Assembly (NCBI GenBank): GCA_964605205.1
Contig: CAZSBL010000002.1
Location: forward strand, 11,151 to 75,150
Origin: JAWVYT01 sp964605205
GTDB lineage: Bacteria > Gemmatimonadota > Gemmatimonadetes > Longimicrobiales > RSA9
Direction of reading: 5' to 3'
Length of the DNA stretch: 64,000 nt
In this document: piece by piece, positions 62,875-64,000 of the stretch
How the letters are laid out: each line of letters begins with the position of its first letter
How positions within the stretch are numbered: the stretch's first letter is position 1
Translations under genes and position numbers: made by a program
Notes under the pieces: model-generated
Told to the model about the DNA's origin: nothing
The model's database searches: none
Seen by the model: the letters and a program-made list of their open reading frames with translations, nothing else

Positions 62875-63767
62875 AGATCACCGTCGCGGCTCCGGCCAAG
62901 GTCAACCTCCGGCTCCGGGTGGGGCCCCGTGAGCCGTCCGGGTTCCACGCCCTGGACACCCTCTTCTGCGCGCTGCACCTGGCGGACAGCGTGATAGTCC
63001 GGCCCGGCGAGGCGCCGGAGCCGGCGCTGGACGTGGGGTACGCCCGGCCGCTGACGCAGGCCCCGGAGATGGGCCCGCCCGGCGCCAACCTGGCCGTGCG
63101 CGCGGCCCGGGCGTTCGCCGAGAGGGCGGGGGTCGAGAACGGGCCGGAGATCCGGCTCGTGAAGCGGGTGCCCGCGGGGGCGGGGCTGGGGGGCGGATCC
63201 AGCGATGCCGCCGCCGTGTTGCGGGCCATGCGACGCCTTCACCCGGACACCCTGGCGCCCGACGACCTCATGGCCCTGGGCACCGAGCTCGGCAGCGACG
63301 TGCCATTCTTCGTCATGGGCGCCCCCTTCGCCCACGGCACCGGACGCGGCGAGCGCCTCGCCGCCCTGGCCCCGCTCCCCGCCCGTCCCGTTGTGGTGGT
63401 CATACCGGACTTCCCCGTGGCCACCGCCGAAGCGTTCCGCTGGCTCGACCAGGACCGAAACGAGCAGGGCGTCACCGCGCCCGACGTGCCGGACCAGCCC
63501 ACCCACGGCACCGAGCTGTCCTGGGAGGCCATCGCCCGCGACGCCGTCAACGACTTCGAGGCCCCCGTCTTCCGTCGGCACCCGGAGCTCGAGGCGATCC
63601 GCCACCGGCTCCGGGAGAACGGCGCCCGCCCGGCGCTCCTGGCTGGCAGCGGATCCACCGTTTTCGGCATCTTCGATGACGGCGGCGAGGCCCGGGCCGC
63701 GGCGGACGCTCTGGAGGCGTTGGACCCGTCGCTCCGCGTTCTGGTGACACGGACGCGGACGCGTTGA
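62871..63767 (+). CDS. ispE: 4-diphosphocytidyl-2-C-methyl-D-erythritol kinase
   Basis: 298 aa from GTG 62871; longer frames run through the previous gene. GHMP kinase: AAPAKVNLRLRVG (motif 1), ATP loop PAGAGLGGGSSDAAAVLRAM, and LAGSGSTVFGIF near the end. Phosphorylates CDP-ME in the non-mevalonate isoprenoid route, so the organism makes IPP by the MEP pathway. Commonly followed by a tRNA and then prs; a tRNA does follow. Confidence 0.95.
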   Translation: MKITVAAPAKVNLRLRVGPREPSGFHALDTLFCALHLADSVIVRPGEAPEPALDVGYARPLTQAPEMGPPGANLAVRAARAFAERAGVENGPEIRLVKRVPAGAGLGGGSSDAAAVLRAMRRLHPDTLAPDDLMALGTELGSDVPFFVMGAPFAHGTGRGERLAALAPLPARPVVVVIPDFPVATAEAFRWLDQDRNEQGVTAPDVPDQPTHGTELSWEAIARDAVNDFEAPVFRRHPELEAIRHRLRENGARPALLAGSGSTVFGIFDDGGEARAAADALEALDPSLRVLVTRTRTR

Positions 63768-63865
63768 GGACGTCCGAGCTTCTTTTCCGGGCCCGCTGAG
63801 CGGTGGTCGTGGCGTTGCCCCCGACGCAGACCTTGAACATCTTGGTGCGGCCAAGCCGGCCTCAT

Positions 63866-63936
63866 TCCCCGGTCGTCTAATGGCAGGACGGAGGACTTTG
63901 GATCCTCAGATGGTGGTTCGAATCCACCCCGGGGAA
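63866..63936 (+). tRNA. tRNA-Gln (UUG anticodon)
   Basis: 71 bases. Acceptor TCCCCGG (63866-63872) pairs with CCGGGGA (63929-63935), discriminator A 63936, no encoded CCA. Anticodon stem GAGGA/TCCTC around CTTTGGA gives UUG; T-arm GGTGG-TTCGAAT-CCACC. D-arm GTCT/GGAC with AATGGCA. Confidence 0.95.
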
Positions 63937-63946
63937 CTGCGGGATT

Positions 63947-63978
63947 CGGCCCTGGGCGCTTTCCGGCGTCCGGGGCCG
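63947..63978 (+). terminator. Strong hairpin after tRNA-Gln
   Basis: CGGCCCTGGGCGC (63947-63959) pairs with GCGTCCGGGGCCG (63966-63978), 13 bp with two G-T pairs and a 6-nt loop. Only TTCC follows, so terminator or processing structure. Confidence 0.5.
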
Positions 63979-64000
63979 TTCCGCACACGGACGCTGCGCC

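Overview
The window is a chromosomal stretch of a very GC-rich, diderm, menaquinone/ubiquinone-type bacterium. The mix of genes (BatA/DUF58 pair, many M28/M48 peptidases, 6-bladed beta-propeller lipoprotein, Mla lipid transport, GmhA, non-mevalonate IspE, YpdA-type flavoprotein, RocA-type PruA) and the compact, often 4-nt-overlapping gene order fit Gemmatimonadota best; that assignment is an inference from family content, not from a marker comparison. Nothing looks like prophage, plasmid or integrated island. It is mostly housekeeping sequence with several regulatory and envelope modules.

Layout. 1-1.4 kb: BatA-like (cut by the edge) and DUF58, minus strand. 1.4-10.6 kb, plus: M28 peptidase, small membrane protein, PPC-domain lipoprotein, lepA, then a tightly overlapping run of glycosyltransferase, ROK kinase, PfkB-type kinase, a STAS-GHKL ATPase fusion and a STAS-like/winged-helix protein. 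10.6-20.5 kb: unknown minus gene, trans-sulfuration PLP enzyme, penicillin acylase, ypdA, pruA, NifU-like scaffold, mrp, SAM hydrolase. 20.6-24.3 kb, minus: ECF sigma factor, zinc-finger anti-sigma factor and three envelope proteins, a stress-response operon. 24.5-25.7 kb: ubiE and a YfcE-like phosphoesterase. 25.8-36.3 kb, minus: Cho/UvrC-like nuclease, cupin, mutM, an outer-membrane-like protein, purD, M48 protease, mlaD/mlaF-like/mlaE and a second trans-sulfuration enzyme. 36.5-48.4 kb, plus: esterase, glmM, glmS, dtd, maf, glpK, a LOG-like protein, two small membrane proteins, superoxide dismutase, threonine aldolase, a lipoprotein and recA. 48.5-50.5 kb, minus: beta-propeller lipoprotein and an XRE regulator/membrane protein pair. 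50.7-63.8 kb, plus: alaS, gmhA, SDR, CCA-adding-type enzyme, rarA, LEA-type lipoprotein, hflX, DUF2520 protein, pdxJ, degenerate HPt protein, flippase-like protein, ispE, then tRNA-Gln(UUG).

The most notable things seen are: (1) a roughly 395-bp non-coding MITE-like element between mutM and the cupin gene, with imperfect terminal inverted repeats, an 8-bp target-site duplication and a left-truncated relative after pruA; (2) an MlaF-position ABC protein in which the Walker A lysine, Q-loop, signature and H-switch are all replaced; (3) a partner-switching-like pair (STAS-GHKL plus STAS-like/winged helix) translationally coupled to two sugar kinases; (4) an XRE/membrane-protein module with operator half-sites lying exactly on its own -35 and -10; (5) a recurring promoter form, TTKACG-18 bp-TACCTT; (6) proteins with lost catalytic residues (HPt without His, CCA enzyme with broken HD motif); (7) hflX whose conserved N-terminus can only be reached from an AUA codon behind a perfect Shine-Dalgarno.
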